Assembly (NCBI RefSeq): GCF_022370635.2
Contig: NZ_CP092362.2
Coordinates: 4,340,001-4,404,000 of the forward strand
Direction: 5' to 3'
DNA: 64,000 nucleotides
DNA from: Mycolicibacterium crocinum
Lineage (GTDB): Bacteria > Actinomycetota > Actinomycetes > Mycobacteriales > Mycobacteriaceae
In this document: piece after piece, positions 8,967 through 17,678 of the stretch
Layout: the number at the start of each line of letters is the position of its first letter
Numbering within the stretch: position 1 is the stretch's first letter
Translations under genes and position numbers: made by a program
Notes under the pieces: model-generated
Told to the model about the DNA's origin: nothing
Databases searched by the model: none
The model's input: only the letters and a program-made list of their open reading frames with translations

Positions 8967-9227
8967 TCACCTCCGCACCCGACTAGTTACGGAAGCGTAG
9001 GTCGGCCGACTAAGAGCGAGCTAATAGTTCACTTATCACGGAGCAAGCTTTGTCTGTGGCCTGCGCGAGTCGGGCTTTCAGCGCTCTCGCGATCGGCTGC
9101 GTTCCCCAACTGTTCACGTGCCGTCGCGCCCTGGCAAAGATTGATGATTCAAAAGTTTTCCCACGGGGTATAGACCTGACCAACGGCTTGGCGTCGGGGG
9201 GACGCGTATCGCGAAGGGACCCGAGGG

Positions 9228-9686
9228 ATGAGTGTTGACGGATTCGCTAAATTCGATGGTTCGCAGCAACTAGCTGCCTGGCTCGATCGACTTGACGCGT
9301 TCGTCACCGCACTCGATGCGATCGACGCCGACGATCCCTATAGCTTCTGCGAGGACGCGTGGGACATCTGGGAGAGTGCAGCAATCTCCAATCCCCCGCC
9401 GGCCACCGATCCGGCAATGCTTCTTGTGCTGGGCGTAATTGAGGTTTTGGCCGAGGCGATGACGTCGACGGCCCGAGATCGTCACAGCTCGACCACAGGC
9501 GACGTCCAACCGACGCTCTCTGGGGCCCATGCGTCGCTCATCGACCAGTTGGATGCGGTGCGCAGAGAATGCGAGCGGTGGCAGCATGAAGGTTTGCCAG
9601 CCCCAGCCACTGTCAAGGCGAGGAGCGCCACCGCGATGGCCGGATTGCAGGTTGCCACCAAGTTCGGCAACCAGCTTTCGGCGTAG
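9228..9686 (+). CDS. unknown protein (152 aa), short paralog of the next gene
   Basis: An acidic soluble protein of 152 residues. It matches the N-terminal third of the following gene over its whole length: DRLDAF, then DADDPYSFCEDAWDIW (residues 34-49), PPPATDP, VLG, AMTS, and later HASL, RREC-RW and KARS. It lacks the C-terminal domain of its neighbour. No known domain is evident; predicted mostly helical from its heptad-like pattern. ATG 9228 follows GGGACCCGAGGG. Gene duplication followed by loss, or a deliberate two-size pair, both fit. Function unknown. Confidence 0.75.
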   Translation: MSVDGFAKFDGSQQLAAWLDRLDAFVTALDAIDADDPYSFCEDAWDIWESAAISNPPPATDPAMLLVLGVIEVLAEAMTSTARDRHSSTTGDVQPTLSGAHASLIDQLDAVRRECERWQHEGLPAPATVKARSATAMAGLQVATKFGNQLSA

Positions 9687-9838
9687 CACCAACGATTTGT
9701 TCCTGCCTCTGGTCAGTCCGGACAAGTGTCCGCTCTGACCAGCGGATCGATTTCCCCCGTCACGCGTCCTCACGAGCACCGATCTGGCTCTCGAAGATGG
9801 CGAAACGGTAAAGATTCCGTCTGTTCGTCGCAGTTAAG

Positions 9839-9853
9839 CGGAATAATTATCCG
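9839..9853. promoter_or_regulatory. AT-rich imperfect palindrome upstream of the long paralog
   Basis: CGGAATAATTATCCG is a near-palindrome (one mismatch pair in the arms) in the only AT-rich stretch of the 220-base gap between the two paralogs, about 55-65 bases before the start codon. It could be a -10/operator region; this is inference from composition and symmetry only. Confidence 0.3.
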
Positions 9854-9906
9854 ATCTTGAGTTACCGTCGGGTAATAACTGCATCGCTTAGCTGGGGGGT
9901 TGCAGT

Positions 9907-11193
9907 ATGGACGGTCATCACACCATCGCAGACGCTGGGGGTTCCCCGGCCGACGCCGGGCGTCTGGGCGTCTGGACAGACCGACTCGACGCCTTCCGCG
10001 CCGCCCTCGGCGCGGTCGACGCGGACGATCCCTTCGACTACTGCGCCGATGCCTGGGAGATCTGGCAGGGCGCCGCGGCTGCCGATCCCCCGCCGGCGGG
10101 GGACCCAGCCGTCTTGGTCGTCCTCGGCGCCCTTCAGGCATTGGCACATGCGATGACGTCGGTGACGCTCGATTACTACCGCACGGCGGACGTCCGCGAC
10201 CGGATGACCCTCTCGGCGGTGCACGCCTCGCTCAAGCACTGCCTGTCCGCGCTGCGGCGGGAGTGCGGGCGCTGGCTCGACGAGGGCGCCCCACCAGCCG
10301 GTGAGATCACGGCTCGCAGCAGCGAGCTGATGGCCAGCCTGCAGGCGTCCGGCGCGCGGGCGACGAATGACACCGGCATCATGTTCGACAAGGTGTGTGC
10401 ACTCACCGACACCGAGAACAGACGGTACCGCGAGGCATACGACCGACTGCGCACGATGGTGAACCGAGATTTGTTGCAGCACATCATCATTGAGAGCGAT
10501 ACCTTGTCCGATGTGGTAACCGGGATCGTGCTCGATCTGCAGACCACGCACGGGTCGACGTTCGACGAGAGCATCACCGCGGAGCGCCGACGCGCAATCG
10601 GAGCGGCGCTGTCCTCAGTCACCGGCGCGCTGCACAGGCACCGTGAGCAATCGGTAACAAACGCGGTGAAAGCCTTCGGCCACAACAGCGTCCAGGCCAC
10701 GGCGGTCAGCGCTTTGTTCGACGATCTGAAGGAATCATCGTTCGACTACCGCTGGCTGAGCGAGCTGCACGACTGGTTGCAGCACGACGACGCTGATGCA
10801 CTGCGGTTTCAATTCACCGCCCGTCGGCTCGGCGAGCCGCACGTGGACGTCCACCTCGATCGCCAGAAGATGGCGGAGTGCGCGAACCAGCCGGGCCGGA
10901 GGTGGCTTGCGCCCGACGAGCTGGCGGTGATGACCCGCGATCCGAGCGTGCTGGACATGGTCAAAGCGATCCAGCCGAAGATGAATGCCGTACAGGCGCA
11001 GATCGACACGATCATGTACCCGACCGTCGCGGAAGACGTTGCGGCCGTGAAACAATTGATCGGCCGCTTCGGCGGTCAACGAGGCTTGGACGCGGTGAAA
11101 ACCGCGCCCGGGTCCATCCACGAACCATGGACTCCCCCGCACCTGTCACCGCGCGTGCTGTCGTTCGTCCGAACCTTCGACGAGCGTCGCTAA
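9907..11193 (+). CDS. unknown two-domain protein (428 aa), long paralog
   Basis: Residues about 20-145 repeat the domain of the preceding gene, with the shared core DADDPFDYCADAWEIW at 38-53 followed by PPPAGDPAV. Residues about 155-428 form a second, mostly helical domain not present in the shorter copy, with a dense His/Arg/Asp region (RHREQ, LHDWLQHDDADALRF, HVDVHLDRQKM) and a C-terminal PPHLSPRVLSF. No signal peptide or membrane helix. I do not recognise either domain. An AT-rich stretch at 9826-9890 is the likely promoter. It ends four bases into the convergent lppS gene. Together with the short paralog it forms an accessory block between tRNA-His and lppS. Confidence 0.8.
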   Translation: MDGHHTIADAGGSPADAGRLGVWTDRLDAFRAALGAVDADDPFDYCADAWEIWQGAAAADPPPAGDPAVLVVLGALQALAHAMTSVTLDYYRTADVRDRMTLSAVHASLKHCLSALRRECGRWLDEGAPPAGEITARSSELMASLQASGARATNDTGIMFDKVCALTDTENRRYREAYDRLRTMVNRDLLQHIIIESDTLSDVVTGIVLDLQTTHGSTFDESITAERRRAIGAALSSVTGALHRHREQSVTNAVKAFGHNSVQATAVSALFDDLKESSFDYRWLSELHDWLQHDDADALRFQFTARRLGEPHVDVHLDRQKMAECANQPGRRWLAPDELAVMTRDPSVLDMVKAIQPKMNAVQAQIDTIMYPTVAEDVAAVKQLIGRFGGQRGLDAVKTAPGSIHEPWTPPHLSPRVLSFVRTFDERR

Positions 11194-12410
11194 GCGTTGG
11201 CGTTGCCGGCTTTCCACTGTTGCCACGGAATGTTCCAGTCGCCGAGGCCCTCGGTGCCCGGCAATGTCGAACCGACGGTGTTGCGGACTTCGACGATGTC
11301 CCCGCGCTTGGTGTTGTCGTAGAACCACCGCGCATTGCTCGGGCTGGCGTTCAGGCAGCCGTGGCTGGTGTTGGAGTACCCCTGCGCTCCCACCGACCAC
11401 GGCGCGGAGTGGACGTAGATGCCGCTGTAGGACATCTGGGTGGCCCAATCCACTTCGGTGCGATAGCCGTTGGGCGAGTTGGACGGAACACCATACGTCG
11501 ACGAATCCATGATCATGTGGGACAGCCGGTCGCCGACGATGTAGACGCCGTTGTTGGTGGGCGTGCTGTTCTTGCCCATCGAGATCGGGATGGTCTTGAC
11601 GACCTCGCCGTTGCGCCGGACGGTCAGCTGTTTGGTGTTGTCGTCGGCGGTCGCGATCACCTCGTCACCGATGGTGAAGCGCGACGACAGGTTCTGCTGG
11701 CCGAACAGCCCGTCGCCAAGATCGACCCCGTAGGTGTTGGCCTGAACGTCGACGGTGGTGCCCGGCTTCCAGTAGTTCTGCGGACGCCAGCGCACCTCAC
11801 GGTTGTTCAGCCAGTAGAAGGCGCCCTCGACGGGCGGGTTGGTGGTCACCTTGATCGCGCGCTCGGCCGCCAGGCGGTTCGGGATGTTCTCATCGAAGCG
11901 CACCGCGATCGGCTGACCGACGCCGACGACCTCGCCGTCGCCCGGCAGCAGGTACGGCATGGTCAGGTTTTCCGGGGATTGTGTCTCGAAGGTCAGTTTC
12001 TCGGTCGTCACGCCGCCGAGGCCCAGTGACTGGGCGCTCAGCGTGTAGCTCTTGTTGTAGCCCAGCGGTTCGCTGGTCGACCACGTGACGCCGTCCGGGC
12101 TCAGCGTGCCGGCCACCTGCTTGCCGGACTCGTTGACCATCGTCACCGACCCGAGCACCCCGCCGGTAGCGCTCACCGTGACCGGGCGGTCGAGCGGCAC
12201 GTCGACCGCGCCGTCCTTGACCGACACCGTCAGCTGAGGAACGAGCAGGTCGCCGTAGGGCGTGCCCTTGTCCGCGATGACCTTCACCGGGGCGGGGGCC
12301 GGGGCATTGCTACTGCACCCGCTGAGACCGATCAGCAGGGCGGGAATGATTGCCAACGCTGCAAGCCGGGTCCGAGACCGCGGCCGGTTCACCGTGCCGA
12401 CCTGCCACAT
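11190..12410 (-). CDS. lppS: L,D-transpeptidase lipoprotein LppS/LdtC (Rv2518c homologue)
   Basis: This 406-residue envelope enzyme makes 3-3 peptide cross-links between meso-diaminopimelate residues of peptidoglycan. It has a lipoprotein signal with lipobox LSGC (Cys32), two immunoglobulin-like domains (about 50-260) and the YkuD catalytic domain, with the HSAPW...SHGCLN motif, nucleophile Cys352. Exported and membrane-anchored. The ATG at 12410 is preceded by GAGGGCGG; upstream sequence in frame lacks signal-peptide features. Position next to tRNA-Lys matches M. tuberculosis. It is insensitive to most penicillins but a carbapenem target, as known for the family. Confidence 0.93.
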   Translation of the reverse strand: MWQVGTVNRPRSRTRLAALAIIPALLIGLSGCSSNAPAPAPVKVIADKGTPYGDLLVPQLTVSVKDGAVDVPLDRPVTVSATGGVLGSVTMVNESGKQVAGTLSPDGVTWSTSEPLGYNKSYTLSAQSLGLGGVTTEKLTFETQSPENLTMPYLLPGDGEVVGVGQPIAVRFDENIPNRLAAERAIKVTTNPPVEGAFYWLNNREVRWRPQNYWKPGTTVDVQANTYGVDLGDGLFGQQNLSSRFTIGDEVIATADDNTKQLTVRRNGEVVKTIPISMGKNSTPTNNGVYIVGDRLSHMIMDSSTYGVPSNSPNGYRTEVDWATQMSYSGIYVHSAPWSVGAQGYSNTSHGCLNASPSNARWFYDNTKRGDIVEVRNTVGSTLPGTEGLGDWNIPWQQWKAGNANA

Positions 12411-12574
12411 ACCGCCCTCAATCTTGCTAGCTGTGCGAACGCTGGGAATGATTGGCAATAGTCTAAGGGAATCTGCGGCTTGGTGACGACCACGCAGATC
12501 AGCGGCTCGACGCCGGCACCAGCCGGATTTCATGTTCGGTACTGGTGTTTGTTATTGTCGCTCACGCGGTTCAC

Positions 12575-12647
<73 letters not shown>

Positions 12648-12655
12648 CTTCAGAA

Positions 12656-12683
12656 CGAAAACCCTGCCTCGGCGGGGTTTTCG
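12656..12683 (+). terminator. terminator of tRNA-Lys
   Basis: CGAAAACCC (12656-12664) and GGGTTTTCG (12675-12683) form a perfect 9-bp stem with a ten-base loop. The TTTT within the right arm supplies the U-tract. It begins nine bases after the tRNA. Confidence 0.85.
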
Positions 12684-12699
12684 TCATTTTTCGCCCCGC

Positions 12700-12966
12700 T
12701 CACTTCGGATGAAGAATGGGTGTCTTCGACGCAACGCGAACGTCGACGCTGAAGTACTGAATGCTTGGCGCCTCGGCGACGATGATCTCCCTGAGCCGCG
12801 CGAAGACCTTGTCCAGCGCCTCCAGCGCGTCGGTCTCCCCCGGCACTATCGACACACCGATGTCGAACCAGTGGCCACCGTATCGGGTGATTCCATGCGC
12901 GAAGCCCGGAAGCTCGCTGTGCTCCTCGGGGTCCCACGAGACGACTTCAACTGCCTTATCGGTCAT
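12700..12966 (-). CDS. hypothetical protein (88 aa)
   Basis: An 88-residue soluble protein with an even alternation of strands and helices (HWFDIGVSIVPGE; a helix LEALDKVFARLREIIVAE; then SIQYFSVDVRVA), resembling a compact ferredoxin-like fold. No motif allows a function. Ribosome site is weak (GAGGC directly before ATG). It ends close to the tRNA-Lys terminator and is divergent from the sugar dehydrogenase gene. The open frame and its codon bias support a real gene, but moderately. Confidence 0.55.
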   Translation of the reverse strand: MTDKAVEVVSWDPEEHSELPGFAHGITRYGGHWFDIGVSIVPGETDALEALDKVFARLREIIVAEAPSIQYFSVDVRVASKTPILHPK

Positions 12967-13151
12967 GCCTCTATCTTCATGAGGGCCTACGTCCGCGTTA
13001 AGGGACTTTCGGCATCCAACTCGTGCAACTGGTCGTCAGAACCACCCGCCGGCCGTTTGCAGCGACTTCACAGAATGGCCTCCGCGCACCGCGCGCGGGT
13101 GACAGAATTGGCCTCACCGTCAGTTGACTGACCACCTTCCGGGGGGCACCC

Positions 13152-14723
13152 ATGGTGCACGCCAAATACGTTGTGCGCGTTGGTATCATCGCGGCCGCGC
13201 TGATCTTCGGCTGGGCGCTGCTGTCCTCGCCGGGTGTTGCGATCGCCGACACCACCTCCGACTCCGGCTCGACGGCGACGCACGCACCGCGGACCGGTCG
13301 GGCTGCGCCGCGACCTCGACCGCAATCCGCGACTGCCCGGAAGATCCCCGCCGCCTCGGCGCAGACGGCCGCGTCCACGATCCCGCGCATACAGCTCGCC
13401 AACGCCAGGCCGGTGGCGACAGCCAGATCGGCCAACTCGATCGTCTCGGACGTCACCGCGTGCGCCTGCAATCTCCTCAAGACGGTGGCGACCTACGGCG
13501 CGCTCTTCGTGTCCGATCTTCGGCCACCGAACATTCCGCCGCCGCCACCGGATCCGTTCGGCGCATGGGCAGTGCTGGGCTGGGTGCGCAAACAAGCCGA
13601 GGACGCCGTCGAGCAGATCGCCGCACAGCCCGTGGTCAAGCAGGTTGTGCGGGCGGTGGAACGCCTCGCCGAACGGACCTACGACGCGATCATGGCGTGC
13701 GGGACGACGCCCAACGGTGCAACCGTGTTCGAGCGCACACCAATCGCATCGGGTTTGTCGAGTCCGACCGACTTCGTCGTCCTACCCGACGGTCGCATCC
13801 TGATCACCGAAAAAGCGGGTGCGATCCGGGTGTACCAGAACGGTGCGCTGAGCCCCGACCCACTCCTGGTCCTGCCGACGCGAACCGAGGGCGAACGCGG
13901 ACTGCTCGGTATCGCGGCCGACCCGCACTTCGCCGATAACGGCTATGTCTACGTCGCGTACACCACCACCGACGCGCACTACCAGCTGTCCCGGTACACC
14001 GTGACCGCCGAGGGCATCAACCCCAACTCGGTACTGCCGCTGTTCCGTTCGGTCGACGAGGAGGCCAACAACCATCAGGGCGGTGAGTTGACGTTCGGGC
14101 CCGACGGCAAGCTCTACTGGGGCATCGGTGACAACACCGTCGGCGCCAACGCCCAAGACCTGTCCAATATCCACGGCAAAATCCTGCGGTTGAACCCGAC
14201 GGATGGGTCTGCACCGCAGGACAATCCGTTCGTCAACACCGCAGGGGCCGTGCCGCAGATCTGGGCCTACGGCCTGCGAAACCCGTTCCGTATCGCGTTC
14301 ACCCCCGACGGCAGGCTACTGGCCGGAGACGTCGGCAACAACGCCGTGGAAGAGCTGGACCTCATCACCAAAGGCGGCAACTACGGCTGGCCGAACGCCG
14401 AAGGCACCTGCGCCAGTTGCACTTCCATCAACCCGATCTACACCTACGACCACTCCACCGGGAACGCGGCCATCACCTCGGTGCTGCTCTACACCGGTGA
14501 CGCCTTCGGTCCGAGCTTCCAGAACACGGTGTTCATCGCCGACTACATCCGCGGCTGGATCAAGGTGCTGTCGTTCAATTCGACCTACTCGACGCTGCTG
14601 GGCGTGACGAGCTTCGACAACACGGCGGGCAGCACCGTCAAGCTGGCTCAAGGAATCGACGGCACCATTTACCAGCTGACGATCTTCCCGGGCGAGCTAT
14701 CCATTCTGAGTCCTGCTGGCTAG
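13152..14723 (+). CDS. exported PQQ-type sugar dehydrogenase (glucose/sorbosone dehydrogenase family)
   Basis: The 523-residue protein starts with a signal peptide (about 1-35, ending GVAIADT) and a Pro/Ala-rich spacer to about 175, then a six-bladed beta-propeller. Typical GSDH signatures are TDFVVLPDGRILITEKAG, GERGLLGIAADPHF, HQGGELTFGPDGKLYWGIGD and GLRNPFRIAF. Such enzymes oxidise sugars or related polyols outside the membrane, often with PQQ; whether this organism supplies PQQ is not shown here. Twelve bases separate it from the FAD oxidase gene, suggesting one operon. Confidence 0.85.
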   Translation: MVHAKYVVRVGIIAAALIFGWALLSSPGVAIADTTSDSGSTATHAPRTGRAAPRPRPQSATARKIPAASAQTAASTIPRIQLANARPVATARSANSIVSDVTACACNLLKTVATYGALFVSDLRPPNIPPPPPDPFGAWAVLGWVRKQAEDAVEQIAAQPVVKQVVRAVERLAERTYDAIMACGTTPNGATVFERTPIASGLSSPTDFVVLPDGRILITEKAGAIRVYQNGALSPDPLLVLPTRTEGERGLLGIAADPHFADNGYVYVAYTTTDAHYQLSRYTVTAEGINPNSVLPLFRSVDEEANNHQGGELTFGPDGKLYWGIGDNTVGANAQDLSNIHGKILRLNPTDGSAPQDNPFVNTAGAVPQIWAYGLRNPFRIAFTPDGRLLAGDVGNNAVEELDLITKGGNYGWPNAEGTCASCTSINPIYTYDHSTGNAAITSVLLYTGDAFGPSFQNTVFIADYIRGWIKVLSFNSTYSTLLGVTSFDNTAGSTVKLAQGIDGTIYQLTIFPGELSILSPAG

Positions 14724-14734
14724 CGTCTAGATTC

Positions 14735-16108
14735 ATGCCTGACCTGGCGACGCTCTTCGCCGACATCGTCGGAACGACCCATCTGCTGACCGGTGACGCC
14801 ATCAGCGACGACTACGGCCACGACGAGGCGTTGACGATCCCGCCTCAGCGCGCCGCCTATCTCGCGAAGCCCGCCACCGCCGAGGAGGTCGCCGCGCTGC
14901 TGAAGACCGCGACCGAACACCACGTCCCGGTCACCGCGCGCGGATCGGGCTGTGGCCTGTCCGGTGCGGCACAACCGGTGGCCGACGGCCTGCTGATCTC
15001 GTTCGAGCGGATGAACGCGATCCTGGAGATCGACACCGACAATCACGTCGCGGTGGTCCAGCCCGGCGTCACGCTGACCGAACTCGATGCCGAGACCGCC
15101 CAGGTGGGATTGAGCTACACGGTCTACCCCGGCGAGCTGTCCTCCAGCGTCGGTGGCAACGTCGGGACCAACGCAGGCGGCATGCGAGCCGTGAAGTACG
15201 GCGTCACGCGCCACAACGTACTCGGCCTCCAGGCCGTCCTGCCCACCGGCGAGATCATCCGCACCGGCGGCAAGATGTCGAAGATCTCCACCGGATACGA
15301 CCTCACCCAGCTGATCATCGGCTCCGAGGGCACGCTCGCCTTGGCGACCGAGGTCACCGTCAAACTCGTGCCCCGGCTGGCGCACAGCGCGACCGTGCTG
15401 GCTCCGTTCGGCGACTTCGACCAGGTCATGGCCGCTGTGCCGAAGCTCATCTCAAGCGGACTGAACCCGACGATCGTCGAGTACATCGACAACATCGTGA
15501 TGGCCGCTATCGTGAACGCCGAGAAACTGGAACTGGGCATCCCCGAGCAGATCCGCGACATGTGTGCGGCCTACCTGGTCGTCGCTCTGGAGAACAACCA
15601 CACCGACCGTCTCGACGAGGACGCCGCGACGCTGGGCGGGCTGCTCAGCGACTGGGGCGCGCTGGATGCCTATGTGCTGCAGGGTAATTCGGCTCGCCGA
15701 TTGATCGTGGCCCGGGAGAACGTGTTCTGGACGGCCAAGGCGATCGGCGCCGACGACATCATCGACGTCGTGGTTCCCCGAGCCTCGATGCCGGAGTTCC
15801 TGCGCCGGGCCCGCGATATCGCCCTGGCCGAGGGCATCGGCATGAGCGGATGCGGGCATGCCGGTGACGGCAATGTGCACGGCGTGCTGTTCTGCAAGGA
15901 CCCGAAGCTCCGCAAGAAGCTGCTCACCGACATCTTCGCGATGGGAATGTCGCTGGGCGGTGCGATCTCCGGTGAGCACGGCGTCGGGCGGGCCAAAGCC
16001 GACTATTTCTGCGAGCTGGAGGATCCGGCCAAGCTGGCGTTGATGCAGCGGATCAAGCACAGCTTCGACCCCGCCGGCATCCTCAACCCGGGCGTGGTTT
16101 TCGTCTAG
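14735..16108 (+). CDS. FAD-linked oxidase, GlcD / D-lactate dehydrogenase type
   Basis: At 457 residues it matches the GlcD/DLD family: a PCMH-type FAD domain (about 30-215; RGSGCGLSGAAQP binds the pyrophosphate, then SSVGGNVGTNAGG and GSEGTLALATE) and a C-terminal FAD-oxidase cap with GCGHAGDGNVHG, whose histidines bind the 2-hydroxyacid/metal. It ends SFDPAGILNPG, the usual family close. Probable substrates are D-2-hydroxyacids such as glycolate or D-lactate. It follows the sugar dehydrogenase by 12 bases. Confidence 0.88.
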   Translation: MPDLATLFADIVGTTHLLTGDAISDDYGHDEALTIPPQRAAYLAKPATAEEVAALLKTATEHHVPVTARGSGCGLSGAAQPVADGLLISFERMNAILEIDTDNHVAVVQPGVTLTELDAETAQVGLSYTVYPGELSSSVGGNVGTNAGGMRAVKYGVTRHNVLGLQAVLPTGEIIRTGGKMSKISTGYDLTQLIIGSEGTLALATEVTVKLVPRLAHSATVLAPFGDFDQVMAAVPKLISSGLNPTIVEYIDNIVMAAIVNAEKLELGIPEQIRDMCAAYLVVALENNHTDRLDEDAATLGGLLSDWGALDAYVLQGNSARRLIVARENVFWTAKAIGADDIIDVVVPRASMPEFLRRARDIALAEGIGMSGCGHAGDGNVHGVLFCKDPKLRKKLLTDIFAMGMSLGGAISGEHGVGRAKADYFCELEDPAKLALMQRIKHSFDPAGILNPGVVFV

Positions 16109-16164
16109 CGCATCCCTTGACCGGTGCTCGCCGGGGCTGCTAAACATGGCACCACCCGAGAGTT

Positions 16165-16178
16165 TGAGCGATCGCTCA
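16165..16178. promoter_or_regulatory. 14-bp perfect palindrome upstream of P450 gene
   Basis: TGAGCGATCGCTCA is a perfect palindrome in the 94-base gap between the FAD oxidase and the P450. It looks like a TetR-type operator. It falls inside the reading frame if the first ATG (16146) is used, which argues for the later P450 start. Confidence 0.5.
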
Positions 16179-16202
16179 GCACCCGACGGGCCACGACTGG
16201 GG

Positions 16203-17408
16203 ATGGACATGGCGATTGCGAATGACACCGTCTACTACGACCCCTACGACGTCGGCATCGTCGCCAACCCGTATCCGGTGTACGCCCGCCTGCGCGACGA
16301 GGCGCCGATCTACCACAACGAGCGCTATGACTTTTGGACGCTGTCGCGGCACTCCGACGTCGAGGCCGCGCTGTCGAACTGGGAGACGTTCTCCAACAGC
16401 CGCAGCGACATCCTGGAGCTGATCAAGTCGGACTTCGACATGCCCGGTGGCGTGATGATGTTCCAGGATCCGCCCGCCCACACCCAACTGCGGGGGCTCA
16501 TGTCGCGGGTGTTCACTCCTCGGCGGATGGCTGAGATCGAAGACCAGATCCGGCGGTACTGCGTCGGCTGCCTCGATCCGCTGGTCGGCTCCGGCGGCTT
16601 CGACATCATCGCCGAACTGGCCTCGATGATGCCGATGCGGGTGATCGGCATGCTGCTGGGAATCCCAGAGTCCGAACAGGTTTCGGTACGCGATGCCAAC
16701 GACGCCAACCTGCGCACCAAACCCGGCACCCCGATGAAAGTCGCCGATCCCGACCGCATCGCCGACGGCCGGATCTACGCCGACTACGTCGAGTGGCGCT
16801 CACACAACCCGTCCGATGATCTGATGACCGCGCTGCTCAACGTCGAATTCACCGACGACGACGGCGTCACCCGCAAGCTGACCCGCAAAGAGGTGCTGCA
16901 CTACACCCAAGTGGTGGCGGGCGCCGGCAACGAGACCACGGGCCGGCTGATCGGCTGGCTGGCCAAGGTGCTCGCCGAGCACCCCGACCAACGCTGCGAC
17001 GTACTCAACGACCGCTCGCTGCTGAACCGCACGATCGACGAGACCCTGCGCTTCGAACCGACCGGGCCCCACGTCGGGCGCTACGTCATCGCCGACTTCG
17101 AGTGCTATGGCACGACGGTGCCCGCCGGCAGCGCGATGCTGCTGCTGTTCGGGGCCGCCAACCGCGATCCGCGGCGCTACGACAACCCCGATGTGTTCGA
17201 CATCCACCGCGAGACGATCAGCCACCTCACGTTCGGCAAGGGCGTGCACTACTGCCTCGGCGCGAACCTGGCGCGCCTCGAAGGGCGGGTGGCACTCGAC
17301 GAGTTGCTCAACCGCTTCCCCGAATGGGACATCGATTACGCAGGCGCCAAGCTGGCGCCCACCTCGACCGTGCGGGGCTGGGAACGGCTGCCGATCGTGC
17401 TGCCCTGA
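16203..17408 (+). CDS. cytochrome P450 (class I, CYP124/125/142-like bacterial type)
   Basis: A 401-residue haem monooxygenase with all key motifs: I-helix VAGAGNETTGR (O2 activation), K-helix ETLRFEP (ExxR) and the haem loop LTFGKGVHYCLGA with axial Cys351. Soluble; needs ferredoxin and reductase partners not seen nearby. The start is uncertain: ATG at 16203 or 16209 follow GGGGA, while 16146 would place a palindromic operator-like site inside the coding region and adds a disordered N-terminus. The substrate cannot be read from sequence; many mycobacterial P450s act on sterols or branched lipids. Confidence 0.88.
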   Translation: MDMAIANDTVYYDPYDVGIVANPYPVYARLRDEAPIYHNERYDFWTLSRHSDVEAALSNWETFSNSRSDILELIKSDFDMPGGVMMFQDPPAHTQLRGLMSRVFTPRRMAEIEDQIRRYCVGCLDPLVGSGGFDIIAELASMMPMRVIGMLLGIPESEQVSVRDANDANLRTKPGTPMKVADPDRIADGRIYADYVEWRSHNPSDDLMTALLNVEFTDDDGVTRKLTRKEVLHYTQVVAGAGNETTGRLIGWLAKVLAEHPDQRCDVLNDRSLLNRTIDETLRFEPTGPHVGRYVIADFECYGTTVPAGSAMLLLFGAANRDPRRYDNPDVFDIHRETISHLTFGKGVHYCLGANLARLEGRVALDELLNRFPEWDIDYAGAKLAPTSTVRGWERLPIVLP

Positions 17409-17601
17409 TCCGATTTGCGAAGTTGCCGGGCGCTTCGCGGACAGCGGGTGGCATCGGCTGTGAGATGGATCGCTGTGAATCTGCTGGGCAAAATCTCAAG
17501 GCAGCTGATTGACCAGCGCGAATACCCGTAAATAGATAACCGGCAGCGCCGTCGCAGACGAAAAGTAGCGCTTTGTGCTGCACTTATTCGGAACACGGTG
17601 T

Positions 17602-17607
17602 TATAGT
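17602..17607 (+). promoter_or_regulatory. candidate -10 element for short ORF
   Basis: TATAGT lies in a locally AT-rich stretch of the 270-base gap after the P450, 72 bases before the start of a 53-codon frame. No good -35 box is visible at 16-19 bases, which is common in mycobacterial sigma-A promoters. Confidence 0.3.
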
Positions 17608-17678
17608 CGGCGTTAGCTGCACTGACCAGCAGCCGCCAACGGACACACCGTCCAGTGACGAAGTGAGGACTTAGCCGC

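Noticed and set aside
10800..10850. Possible HEPN ribonuclease motif (R-x5-H, RRLGEPH) in the long paralog
   Set aside because: The polar residue normally following the Arg is absent and the local context looks like a beta strand, so the match is probably chance.
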